This document shows, one piece after another, positions 12,292 through 19,109 of a stretch of DNA of 42,927 nucleotides; positions within the stretch are counted from its first letter, which is position 1; each line of letters begins with the position of its first letter. Made by a program: the position numbers and the translations under genes. Location: IMG/VR virus record IMGVR_UViG_3300043331_000158, positions 1 to 42,927 of that record. One strand, given 5' to 3'. Source of the DNA: a virus. Under the pieces are notes generated by a model. That model ran no database searches. It worked only from the letters and a program-made list of their open reading frames with translations, and was not told the DNA's origin.

Positions 12292-12516
12292 ATGAGTGGT
12301 CTAGTACAACAGCGAGAGGTAACAGAAATCCTCATTGCAATAGATGCTCCGCATTTCTACGCGGGCATTGTGGCAAGAGATGGTAAGGTTATCGAAGCCG
12401 CGCACATCGTCAAATACATGAAGGGATGGGACGGCAAGCGTGTGGCCAACTACTGCAAGGCCAAGGGTTGGAACTGGGAAGTGGTGAGTAGAACGACGGC
12501 GACCATGAGGCCGTAA
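12292..12516 (+). CDS. Hypothetical protein, 74 aa
   Basis: This 74-residue protein alternates short strands and helices. It has ILIAIDAPHFYAGIVARDGK and a helix-rich second half with WDGKRVANYCKAKGWNWE. The layout (a strand with Asp, then a small hydrophobic strand) is like small phage early proteins of unknown function. It stands alone with a 51-base gap before it and no obvious ribosome binding site better than the purines at 12281-12288. Confidence 0.55.
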   Translation: MSGLVQQREVTEILIAIDAPHFYAGIVARDGKVIEAAHIVKYMKGWDGKRVANYCKAKGWNWEVVSRTTATMRP

Positions 12517-12574
12517 GAACTGTGCGCGTTGCGTTGCGTTCCGATCAACCTCTGAAACTAGGGACAAGACGCAA

Positions 12575-13246
12575 ATGAACCTTCCAGACTGGTTCGACAC
12601 GAAGCGCAAGGCGCTGACGGTCGTTCTCATCATCGCCGCTCTGATCGTCGGCTTCACGTTCCTCAGCAGGGCGCACGCCGCCGACAAGGGCGCGCAGGGC
12701 AAGATCGCTGCCAACGATCAGACCATCCTCCCCGACCTGAGCAACCTCAAGGTGGCCGGCTCCCCGTGGACGGGCCTCTACGTCGGCGCCTACGGCGGTC
12801 ATGCGTGGAACGACGCGAACGCCACTGAGCACGGTGATCCCGTTTCGTCATCCCAGACCGGATGGCTTGCCTTGGGCGCGCTGGGGTTCAACGTTCAGTC
12901 CGGCAAGCTCGTGTTTGGTCCTGAGGTCTCATACGGCTGGATCTTCGGAGAACTCAACGACAATGGCAATGACAACATTCTAAACGTCGGCGGACGTGCG
13001 GGCGTGCTCGCCAACGACAATCTCCTGTTCTACGGGCACGCCTCATGGTCCCGGCTCTACACCGGCATTGGCAACGTGGACGGCTGGCAGGTCGGCCCCG
13101 GCTTGGAGATGAAGATCCCTGGCACGAAGCTCTCTCTCGATTTCCGCTACGCCTACGGCCAGTGGGACGTGCCTGACTACGCGTGCTTCGAGGATATCGA
13201 ATCCACGTCGCACGCGGTGCTGGCCGGCATCAAGCTGAACTTCTGA
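12575..13246 (+). CDS. Outer-membrane beta-barrel protein, Omp25/Omp31-like
   Basis: The 223-residue product begins with a signal peptide or anchor: a basic start, a hydrophobic helix (ALTVVLIIAALIVGFTFL), then a likely cleavage site after SRAHA (residue 35). The mature part has a Trp/Gly/Tyr pattern (WTGLYVGAYGGHAW) followed by alternating strands, and the chain ends in Phe (GIKLNF), as barrel proteins recognised by BamA do. This matches the Omp25/Omp31 surface-antigen family of Rhizobiales. In a phage early region it may alter the cell surface, for example to block re-infection. The gene has its own ribosome binding site and stands apart from its neighbours. Confidence 0.8.
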   Translation: MNLPDWFDTKRKALTVVLIIAALIVGFTFLSRAHAADKGAQGKIAANDQTILPDLSNLKVAGSPWTGLYVGAYGGHAWNDANATEHGDPVSSSQTGWLALGALGFNVQSGKLVFGPEVSYGWIFGELNDNGNDNILNVGGRAGVLANDNLLFYGHASWSRLYTGIGNVDGWQVGPGLEMKIPGTKLSLDFRYAYGQWDVPDYACFEDIESTSHAVLAGIKLNF

Positions 13247-13318
13247 ACTACCGAGAACTCCTCGGCAGTTGAACAGCGGGGCGCCAGCGTGCGCCCTGCC
13301 TGATGGGAGGGGAAGACG

Positions 13319-13741
13319 ATGACACATCCAAAAGACGTTGCCGACCTGATCAAAGACACGGGCGGCACGGTAACGTCAATGACGCTGATCGACGACGGCG
13401 AGGGCGGTGCGCACGGTGTTGCTACGGCATCGTTTCCATTGCCTAAAGATCACTGGCTCTTCAAGGACGGCTTCGCTGTCCCCCCAATGCCGTTCCGCAT
13501 GGGCACCTCTGATCCGCGCCGGCAGGAGTTCAATGAGATGGTGCGCGCTGCCGCCCGCTACGCCGTTCGCGCTGCCACCATGAACGGCAAGTCAGAGGAT
13601 TTCGACCCGGACGCCATGGAGATGAATTTCGTCATCGGCATGCTCGGGTATCACACGCCGGACGGGTTGGACAGTGAGAGTTGGGCGAACCCAGATCCTG
13701 TGCCTCCTCCGCGTTTTGGCATTCCGGAAGCCACCCCATGA
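13319..13741 (+). CDS. Hypothetical protein, 140 aa
   Basis: The ATG at 13319 follows GGGAGGGGAAGACG, a strong ribosome binding site. The 140-residue product has strand-rich N-terminal text (TVTSMTLIDDGEGGAHGVAT), then hydrophobic and aromatic segments (DHWLFKDGFAVPPMPFRM), a helix with RQEFNEMVRAAARYAVRAA, and a Pro-rich end. There is no signal peptide. It is not recognised. The stop overlaps the lipoprotein start at 13738. Confidence 0.6.
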   Translation: MTHPKDVADLIKDTGGTVTSMTLIDDGEGGAHGVATASFPLPKDHWLFKDGFAVPPMPFRMGTSDPRRQEFNEMVRAAARYAVRAATMNGKSEDFDPDAMEMNFVIGMLGYHTPDGLDSESWANPDPVPPPRFGIPEATP

Positions 13742-13851
13742 CCCGCATCATCCTCCTTTTCCTCGTCCTAACGCTCTCCGCCTGCGAGACCGTAAGGGAT
13801 TTGTCGGTGGAGCTGGATAGGGTGGAACTGAAGGAAGCCCACAATGGATAG
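13738..13851 (+). CDS. Tiny lipoprotein, 37 aa
   Basis: The ATG at 13738 overlaps the previous stop by four bases. The product is 37 residues: Met-Thr-Arg, a hydrophobic run (IILLFLVLTL), then the lipobox LSAC at residue 16, and a short acidic tail. Signal peptidase II should leave a mature peptide of 22 residues anchored by lipid on Cys16. Tiny lipoproteins in phages serve as o-spanin subunits or as exclusion proteins that bind an outer-membrane receptor. The neighbouring outer-membrane barrel makes the second idea attractive, but this is inference. It overlaps the next gene by eight bases. Confidence 0.6.
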   Translation: MTRIILLFLVLTLSACETVRDLSVELDRVELKEAHNG

Positions 13852-14020
13852 AGGCCAGGTTCTCAAGAGCGAGTTCACAGTGGTGCCGGGGATCAACGGC
13901 AGCTTCGTGATCAACTTGCAGGATGGCCGTATAGTCGGGTTCTCCAACGCCTACGACTTGGTGCGGTTCGTTGAGGCCGAAGCTGAGGCGATCCTCAAGG
14001 AAAAGCAAGCGGAGAACTGA
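13844..14020 (+). CDS. Hypothetical protein, 58 aa
   Basis: This 58-residue protein starts inside the end of the lipoprotein gene, in another frame. The N-terminal half is beta-rich (SEFTVVPGINGSFVINLQDG) and the C-terminal half is an acidic helix (AYDLVRFVEAEAEAILKEKQ). It is not recognised. GGAAG (13831-13835), inside the lipoprotein gene, is a possible ribosome binding site. Confidence 0.55.
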   Translation: MDRGQVLKSEFTVVPGINGSFVINLQDGRIVGFSNAYDLVRFVEAEAEAILKEKQAEN

Positions 14021-14023
14021 GAC

Positions 14024-14275
14024 GTGACCGCAGAAGTCATCCGCCTTGGCATCCCCACGAAGGTCGATCACGAGCCCGACTATATCCTGGAGGCAGCCAA
14101 GGGCAACGGCCTTGAAGCTGTGCTTGTGATCGGTTGGCTTGAGAACGGGGAATTTTGGTTCAGCGGATCGACGGGCGATATGGAGCGCGTCGTTTTCCTG
14201 TTGGAGCGGGCAAAGCGAAAGGCGATGGACTTGGTTGTTGCAGATGAACCTGAAACGAGAGGGGACGCGAGTTGA
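14024..14275 (+). CDS. Hypothetical protein, 83 aa
   Basis: This starts with GTG at 14024, ten bases after GGAG. The 83-residue product has a small alpha/beta pattern: AEVIRLGIPTKVDHEPDYIL, then LEAVLVIGWLENGEFWFSGS, then the helix DMERVVFLLERAKRKAMDLV. This arrangement recurs in small phage early proteins of unknown role. The stop overlaps the TTG start of the NusG-like gene. Confidence 0.65.
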   Translation: MTAEVIRLGIPTKVDHEPDYILEAAKGNGLEAVLVIGWLENGEFWFSGSTGDMERVVFLLERAKRKAMDLVVADEPETRGDAS

Positions 14276-14826
14276 GCGACCGCAGACATTGGTTCGTTCT
14301 GCGTTGCAAGCCATCTCTGGAGATCACAGCCGAGAAACAGATCAAGCACCTCGGCATGGATGCCATGGTGCCCTACGTTGAAGGTGGGCGCCGTCCGAAT
14401 AAGAGAACTCAGAGGTATCGGAAGTACAAGTTCCCCCTGTTCCCCGGCTATCTGTTTGCGAGCTGGGTAGATTGGGCGGCTGGGTGGCGACGGATCGGGC
14501 CAAGCCCAGACGAAAAGCACAACCCCGACAGGATAGACGCGATCTACGGTTTTCTCCACCCGGTTTGGACGACCATGCCCTACATTCTCCCGCCGGCAGA
14601 TGTCGAGTACCTGGAGAGCATCGCGGATGGCAAATACAAGCCGGAAGTGCACAATACGCCATGTTTGAAGGTGGGTGACGAGGTGCTCATTTCGGAGGGG
14701 CCGTTTCAGGGCCACAGGGGGAAAACAACCGAAATCCGCGGTGAAAATGTCACTTTGGATGTTCCAATCTTCGGAAAATTCTCCAAAATCAAGGTCGAAG
14801 GGCTTGCAAAGCTGAAGAAAGTATGA
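14272..14826 (+). CDS. NusG-like transcription elongation / antitermination factor
   Basis: This starts with TTG at 14272, after GAGAGGGG, and overlaps the previous stop. The 184-residue product begins RHWFVLRCKPSLEITAEKQI, the first strand and helix of a NusG N-terminal (NGN) domain, and carries the signature FPLFPGYLFA (54-63). A KOW domain follows at about 134-160 (VGDEVLISEGPFQGHRG). NusG/RfaH-type proteins bind the RNA polymerase clamp and prevent pausing or termination. It is the last rightward gene before a 400-base non-coding region and the late block, so it most likely lets polymerase read the long structural operon. Confidence 0.85.
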   Translation: MSDRRHWFVLRCKPSLEITAEKQIKHLGMDAMVPYVEGGRRPNKRTQRYRKYKFPLFPGYLFASWVDWAAGWRRIGPSPDEKHNPDRIDAIYGFLHPVWTTMPYILPPADVEYLESIADGKYKPEVHNTPCLKVGDEVLISEGPFQGHRGKTTEIRGENVTLDVPIFGKFSKIKVEGLAKLKKV

Positions 14827-14834
14827 AATATACT
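14804..14834 (+). promoter_or_regulatory. Weak candidate promoter at the end of the NusG-like gene
   Basis: TTGCAA (14804-14809) and TATACT (14829-14834) are 19 bases apart, longer than ideal. The AT-rich patch is unusual for this GC-rich window. It points toward the late block. No better late promoter is visible between here and 15224. Confidence 0.3.
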
Positions 14835-15224
14835 GCATGTGTGTATCGGTGGCGTGGCGTCATAGGACTGCCCCATCGGCCCAAGGACTACGCGCAACGC
14901 GAAGCGGGTGCCGAGCCACCGCCTCCAAGGCCATGGAGGGGCACGTCTACTCCGATCAGCTCGGAAGCTGGCGCGCAGCTCCGCGCGGTGGGCGCCCGTA
15001 CCCTCCTTGGCATGGGTCTCCTCCGTCTGGGCTCTCTCGCAACGACACGGGCAATCCCCACGGTCAAAGTTCGCGCGGGGTTGCGCGGCGGCTTCCTGCC
15101 TTTTAGCCGCCATGCCCTCCTTTGGGCGTTTCCTCCCTAGACTTGGGCCAGGTGCAGAACTCAGGACAGGGACGCACTGCTACTCACTTGCCTTCCCCAT
15201 ATAGGAATGGTTTAGGGCGAAACA
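14827..15224 (+). other. Non-coding region before the late block
   Basis: About 400 bases hold no gene I can support. A 105-codon frame from 14823 starts as ATGA on the NusG stop, but it reads as Arg/Pro/Gly-rich filler, and frames on both strands overlap it equally. Possible contents are a late promoter, an antitermination site for the NusG-like factor, or a small RNA. The bases before the next start (15210-15224) include TTTAGGGCGAAACA. Confidence 0.4.
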
Positions 15225-15452
15225 ATGACCCAAGACGAAATCTTGGCCGAACCTATTGGAAGCTGGGCCGGCATGGTCGGTCTTGTTGACGAAGAGTTTC
15301 GTGGAATCCCTGGGCTGTTGTCCGCTGATGGCAATGTCATCCCGTTCGCCGACTTCGTGCAGTACATCGGGCCACCTCGCGCCTGGTACGAAGAGCCTGG
15401 TGGAGGCCGCTACTACTATCAGGCGTTCGGATGGCAAAGCGACGGATCCTGA
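15225..15452 (+). CDS. Hypothetical protein, 75 aa
   Basis: This 75-residue acidic protein starts with MTQDEILAEPIGSWAGMVGL and has many aromatic residues near its end (AWYEEP, RYYYQAFGW). It is the first gene of the late block. It is not recognised. The ATG follows AGGGCGAAACA. Confidence 0.6.
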   Translation: MTQDEILAEPIGSWAGMVGLVDEEFRGIPGLLSADGNVIPFADFVQYIGPPRAWYEEPGGGRYYYQAFGWQSDGS

Positions 15453-15648
15453 GAAGATCGTCGCCCGTCTTCAAGACCTGAAAGCGCAAATGCTTGCGCG
15501 AGGCGCGCATACGATCATATGGCGTACCACGCCTACCATTGGACGTCATCCGAATGGGCGAATAGCCTTCTACTGCCGCTTCCACACTCTGCCCAACGTG
15601 CACCTTGAGGGCGGAAAGCCGGAAGGTGAGGAATACCCGGAGGCATGA
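15400..15648 (+). CDS. Hypothetical protein, about 82 aa
   Basis: The coding-like part is the stretch with DPEKIVARLQDLKAQMLARG and GRIAFYCRFHTLPNVHLEGG. The start is uncertain: GTG at 15400 gives 82 residues and overlaps the previous gene by 53 bases, while ATG at 15490 gives 52 residues but cuts the helix. No family is recognised. The stop overlaps the next start at 15645. Confidence 0.45.
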   Translation: MEAATTIRRSDGKATDPEKIVARLQDLKAQMLARGAHTIIWRTTPTIGRHPNGRIAFYCRFHTLPNVHLEGGKPEGEEYPEA

Positions 15649-15984
15649 ACATGACCCCCGCTGAACTCGCCGCCAAGATCGCAGAAGGAAGTCTTCCGCG
15701 TTATCGAGCGGGAGAAGGCCATCGTCAAAGGGCAGATCGTAGAGGCGGTGGAGAAGGTGCTCCTGAAGGACACGCATTGGGGAGCCAAGCAGACCGCCCA
15801 CTATCAGGGTCTTGGTGCTCCGGTTGCTTACGGGAGTGGTGACATCGCCAATATGGCTCAAGGCTTGATCCCCCAGCATTATGGTCAGAACTGGGATGTT
15901 GGGATAGTTGGCGGGATCGGTGGCATCAACCGCCCGGCGGTGAACCGTGAGCCCGTAGGCGATGCCGGTTCTCAAGAACGCTAA
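15645..15984 (+). pseudogene. Small gene apparently split by a +1 frameshift
   Basis: The ATG at 15645 opens with natural text (MNMTPAELAAKIAE), then after codon 14 the frame turns to Arg/Gly-rich filler. From about 15685 the +1 frame carries good helical text, EVFRVIEREKAIVKGQIVEA and onward, then HWGAKQTAHYQGLGAP, to a stop at 15984. That frame has stops just before 15655 and no standard start until GTG 15748. Removing one base near GCAGAAGGAAGTC (15681-15693) would join them into one 112-residue protein. This could be a sequencing error, a real mutation or a programmed shift. It overlaps the start of the small terminase gene by 23 bases. Confidence 0.45.
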
Positions 15985-16633
15985 GCACGAGCGTTTTGCC
16001 CAAGGCATAGCGGAAGGCATGTCGGGTGCCGATGCCTATCTCTGGGCCGGCTATGCCTCAAATGCTAATGCTGCGGCCGTTTCTGCTACCCGCCTGCTAA
16101 AAGATGCTAAGGTCAAGGCTCGGGTTGCTGAGCTATTGAAAAGACGGGAAGATATCGAGGTCAAGGCGACCGAGAAGGCCGTCAACAAGCTCGCCATCAG
16201 CAAGGAACGCATCCTTTCCGAGTTAGCCAAGATCGGTTTTGCTGACATCAGAAGGGCCGTGAAGTGGAACGGCCTAGAAATCAAAGAGGAAGACGCGCCA
16301 GACGGCGGCGACACCCTCGTTATTAAGCACACCTATGCGAACAACGTCCTGTTTCTGAGCAGTGACGAGATTGACGACGAAACGGCTGGCGCAATCGCTG
16401 AGGTCTCGCAGACCCCGACCGGCGGCTTGAAGATCAAGCTGCACGACAAGCGCGCCGCCTTGGTCGACATGGGCAAGCACTTGGGCCTGTTCAAGGAGAT
16501 CCATGAGCATACAGGCCCTGGAGGCGGACCCGTCCAGTTACAGCGGATCGAGCGCGTTATCGTCGACCCTGCAGATACCGACAGCGCGCGCGTTCCTCCC
16601 GCTTCTAAAGCCAAGGCGCTTTCGAGGCGCTAA
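15962..16633 (+). CDS. terS: Terminase small subunit
   Basis: The 223-residue product begins with ERFAQGIAEGMSGADAYLWA and a helix-turn-helix followed by SATRLLKDAKVKARVAELLK (about 40-62), the pattern of the Terminase_2 family. The middle contains ISKERILSELAKIGFADIRR, also typical of that family. It should recognise the packaging site in phage DNA and feed it to the large subunit. The last 131 bases overlap the large-subunit gene in another frame. The C-terminal tail (about 180-223) is Pro/Val-rich and may contact the large subunit. Confidence 0.85.
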   Translation: MPVLKNAKHERFAQGIAEGMSGADAYLWAGYASNANAAAVSATRLLKDAKVKARVAELLKRREDIEVKATEKAVNKLAISKERILSELAKIGFADIRRAVKWNGLEIKEEDAPDGGDTLVIKHTYANNVLFLSSDEIDDETAGAIAEVSQTPTGGLKIKLHDKRAALVDMGKHLGLFKEIHEHTGPGGGPVQLQRIERVIVDPADTDSARVPPASKAKALSRR

Positions 16634-17789
16634 GGGTGGACGCGGCGCAGCTAAGTCGCATTTCTGGTGCGAACTCCTAGTTGAGGAGATGCTATCCGAG
16701 CACCATCGTGTTGCATGCCTTCGCGAGGTTCAGAGCTCGATCAAGGACAGCGTCAAGCAGCTCGTAGAGGACAAGATCAAGTCGCTTGGCGTGGGGGATA
16801 GCTTCAAGATCACGGATCAGGAGATCGTCTGCCACGCTACCGAAAGCCTGATGGTGTTCCGCGGCCTCAAGAACCACACGGCCGCATCGATCAAGTCCTT
16901 GGAGGGGTTTACGCGCGCCTTTGTGGAGGAAGCGCAGACCATCAGCCAGAATTCGATCGACATACTCACGCCTACCATTCGCGCACCTGGGTCGGCGCTC
17001 TATTTCGGCTGGAACCCGATATCGCCCAAAGACCCAGTTGACGCTTTCTTCGATGCCAACAAGCATGATCCGGACTTTGTCCTGGTCAGTGTCACCTACA
17101 AGGATAACCCGTGGTTTCCCGCTGAGCTGCGGCGGGACATGGAGCGGGATCAAAAGAGAGACCCGGAGAAATACGCCCACGTTTGGCTCGGCCAGTATCA
17201 GAAGAACTCCGAGGCCCGTGTCTTCCGCAACTGGACCGTGGATACCTTCGAGGTTCCAAAAGACGCCCGTCCCTACTACGGCGGAGACTGGGGCTTCGCG
17301 ATAGACCCCACGGTATTGGTCCGCTGTTGGATCATGGGCCGCACGCTCTACATAGACCAGGAAGCCTACGAGGTCGGGTGCGCGATAGACAAGACGCCGG
17401 CACTGTTCGACAAGGTGGAAGGCTCCAGGAAGTGGCCGATCACAGCGGACAGCGCCAGGCCGGAGACCATTGATTACATGCGGCGCCACGGCTTCCCGCA
17501 CATTCAGGCAGCTCGGAAAGGTCCGGGAAGCCTAGAGGACGGGATCGAGTTCCTGAAGTCGTTTGATATCGTTGTCCACCCGAATTGTCGGCACACAATA
17601 GACGAGTTCACCTCATACAGTTACAAGGTGGACAAGCTGACGGGTGAGGTTCTGCCGGTGCTGGACGATAAGAAGAATCACGTCGTCGATAGCGTTCGCT
17701 ACGCTGCGGAACAGGTTCGGATGTTCGACGGCGGCACGGTTTACGGTACGCCTGAAAGCGACTTCATGGTGCATGGAACCGCAAGCTGA
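16503..17789 (+). CDS. terL: Terminase large subunit (PBSX/Terminase_3-like)
   Basis: The 428-residue product has the packaging ATPase motif GAKGGRGAAKS (42-52) as Walker A, and FTRAFVEEAQT (about 136-146) as Walker B with catalytic Glu. The nuclease half carries YYGGDWGFAIDPT (Asp262), ITADSARPETIDYM (Asp316) and KKNHVVDSVRYA (Asp396), the three metal-binding acids of the RNase H-like fold. It translocates DNA into the procapsid and cuts the concatemer. The start at 16503 overlaps the small-subunit gene. The similarity I recognise begins at QIPTARAFLPLL (residue 24), so the first 23 residues may be spurious. Confidence 0.9.
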   Translation: MSIQALEADPSSYSGSSALSSTLQIPTARAFLPLLKPRRFRGAKGGRGAAKSHFWCELLVEEMLSEHHRVACLREVQSSIKDSVKQLVEDKIKSLGVGDSFKITDQEIVCHATESLMVFRGLKNHTAASIKSLEGFTRAFVEEAQTISQNSIDILTPTIRAPGSALYFGWNPISPKDPVDAFFDANKHDPDFVLVSVTYKDNPWFPAELRRDMERDQKRDPEKYAHVWLGQYQKNSEARVFRNWTVDTFEVPKDARPYYGGDWGFAIDPTVLVRCWIMGRTLYIDQEAYEVGCAIDKTPALFDKVEGSRKWPITADSARPETIDYMRRHGFPHIQAARKGPGSLEDGIEFLKSFDIVVHPNCRHTIDEFTSYSYKVDKLTGEVLPVLDDKKNHVVDSVRYAAEQVRMFDGGTVYGTPESDFMVHGTAS

Positions 17790-18342
17790 CTTCCGCCTTC
17801 CCCGCCATTGGCCCCGCATCTGGGCTCTCGACATAGACCGCTCCAAAGCCTCGGCCTTGTGGGCGGCCCATGAGCGCGAGGCCGATGTGCTCTACATCTA
17901 TTCCGAGGTGGTCATGCCGCGTCACGAGCTGGCCATCGTGGCGGACACCATCAAGAAACGGGCCGGCTGGGTTCCGGGTCTGTTCGACCATCTGGCGCGC
18001 GGGCGATCCCAACAGGAAGGCCAGCGGATCATTGACGCGCTGCTTGACCTTCGCCTTGATGTGTTCACCTCCAGTGTGGACCCCGACGCTGGCGCTGCCG
18101 AAGTGACGCGTCGGCTGTCCACAAAGCGCCTCAAGGTATTTGACACCTGCACCAACTGGGTCTCGCAGTACCGCTCTTATCGCCGCGACAAAACCGGGGA
18201 GATCGTCGAGGAGTCAGACGGCCTCATGCGCGCGACTCATCTGCTCTGCATGGACGCGCCAAGGCTGGCGATGGATGACATGCAGGCGCATGGGGAGGTG
18301 GACGTGGGGGATAAGGGGCGTAGCGCGGTCACTGGTTACTGA
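17773..18342 (+). CDS. Nuclease-only terminase relative (RNase H-like fold)
   Basis: The ATG at 17773 overlaps the terminase stop region by 17 bases, and earlier starts lie inside the terminase in another frame. The 189-residue product reads like the C-terminal nuclease domain of another terminase family (Terminase_6C type): WPRIWALDIDRSKASALWAA (13-32), GWVPGLFDHLARGRSQ (65-80), LSTKRLKVFDTCTNWVSQYR (115-134) and a final SDGLMRATHLL. It has no ATPase half. The first two acidic positions are present (Asp20/22, Asp72), but Arg153 replaces the last Asp as I align it, so it may be inactive. A regulatory or structural role in packaging is possible. Confidence 0.65.
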   Translation: MEPQADFRLPRHWPRIWALDIDRSKASALWAAHEREADVLYIYSEVVMPRHELAIVADTIKKRAGWVPGLFDHLARGRSQQEGQRIIDALLDLRLDVFTSSVDPDAGAAEVTRRLSTKRLKVFDTCTNWVSQYRSYRRDKTGEIVEESDGLMRATHLLCMDAPRLAMDDMQAHGEVDVGDKGRSAVTGY

Positions 18343-18551
18343 CTTGCGACTTGGACGTGCTTGTAGGTCTCCGGCTGCCATCGGCGTAAGTGCTGGATGA
18401 TGATCTCGATGGGGCCAACGGTTCCCCACCAATCATCACGCCGGGTGACTGGGGCCAATTCGTTCAGAAGCTCAAAGGCTGCCTCTACGTTTGCGTCGCC
18501 GTACAGGTCGCGCAGCGGCAGGATTCTATCCCAGTCGTTAACGTTGTCCAT
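18336..18551 (-). CDS. Small leftward gene, 71 aa
   Basis: The ATG at 18551 gives a 71-residue acidic protein with a well-mixed composition: DNVNDWDRILPLRDLYGD, then ANVEAAFELLNELAPVTRRD and WWGTVGPIEIIIQHLRRWQP. It is not recognised. It lies against the late direction, overlaps the end of the nuclease-like gene by seven bases, and its start is 14 bases from the rightward start at 18566. The composition argues for a real gene, and the orientation suggests expression in the lysogen or as an antisense regulator. Confidence 0.5.
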   Translation of the reverse strand: MDNVNDWDRILPLRDLYGDANVEAAFELLNELAPVTRRDDWWGTVGPIEIIIQHLRRWQPETYKHVQVASQ

Positions 18552-18565
18552 CTGAGGTGGCTCCA

Positions 18566-18706
18566 ATGCCCAAGGGAACGAAGGTCCACAAGATATACGA
18601 CGCTTTGCGCTTCGGGGGAATGCGTCCCGGCAATGCGGTACGCATTGCGCAGTCGAAAACCGGCAAGTCGCTCAAGACCGGCCGGAAGCCGAAAGGGAAG
18701 AAATGA
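18566..18706 (+). CDS. Tiny basic protein, 46 aa
   Basis: The ATG at 18566 follows GAGGTGG at 18554-18560. The product is 46 residues: MPKGTKVHKIYDALRFGG, then a helix with GNAVRIAQSKTGKSL, and a basic end (GRKPKGKK). Small proteins of this type, with an IAQSKTG motif, are common near phage portal genes. They have no known function and may bind DNA or RNA. Confidence 0.65.
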   Translation: MPKGTKVHKIYDALRFGGMRPGNAVRIAQSKTGKSLKTGRKPKGKK

Positions 18707-18875
18707 GCGCCAGCTTGGCGGCTTCGTATCTGGCTTCTATCTCCGCCGACTGCTTCGGACTGTAATGCAGGCGCCGCAGGCCGCAACCGGGATTGTAGGT
18801 GCCGAAGACGCGATCAACGGTGAGAGCCGTTAGCGCATCCATGAATTCAGTTCGCGCCTTGTCTTGATCGTCCAT
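18672..18875 (-). CDS. Small leftward gene, 67 aa
   Basis: The ATG at 18875 gives 67 residues with a helical, charged composition: DDQDKARTEFMDALTALTVD, RVFGTYNPGCGLRRLHYSPK and SAEIEARYEAAKLALISSLS. It is not recognised. It overlaps the 3' end of the rightward tiny gene by 35 bases. Its start is 30 bases from the next rightward start, so this is a second divergent start pair within 350 bases. Confidence 0.5.
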   Translation of the reverse strand: MDDQDKARTEFMDALTALTVDRVFGTYNPGCGLRRLHYSPKQSAEIEARYEAAKLALISSLSASGRS

Positions 18876-18905
18876 AGCTTGCAACTTACCACAAAGGAAC
18901 CTTCG

Positions 18906-19109
18906 ATGCCCTTGAAAACCGACGCTGGCGGCCAGCCGTCCATGGGAAAGCTGGAGCGCGAAGGCGTCTCCCCACGCCGCTGCATCTCCTATGAGGGGCT
19001 TGGCGAGTACGGCGGCGGCAAGGCGGCTCCCAAGTCCGCGCCGAAGTCCGGCTCCAAGCCCAGTGGCGGCCTCGCCTCCGTGCCGATGCGCAAGGGCGGC
19101 GGGTACTGA
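18906..19109 (+). CDS. Hypothetical protein, 67 aa, Gly/Lys-rich
   Basis: The ATG at 18906 follows AAAGGAACC. The 67-residue product starts PLKTDAGGQPSMGKLEREGV and becomes Gly/Pro/Ser/Lys-rich (APKSAPKSGSKPSGG), so it is probably disordered. It precedes the portal gene and overlaps the next tiny frame by one base. The function is unknown. Confidence 0.55.
   Translation: MPLKTDAGGQPSMGKLEREGVSPRRCISYEGLGEYGGGKAAPKSAPKSGSKPSGGLASVPMRKGGGY

Noticed and set aside
14823-15140. A 105-codon frame coupled to the NusG-like stop (ATGA)
   Set aside because: The residues are Arg/Pro/Gly filler, and other frames on both strands are equally open. No family or ribosome binding site beyond the overlap was found.
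15337-16020. A 227-codon minus-strand frame before the terminase
   Set aside because: It has low-quality residue text, lies opposite several coupled rightward genes and has no start signal.
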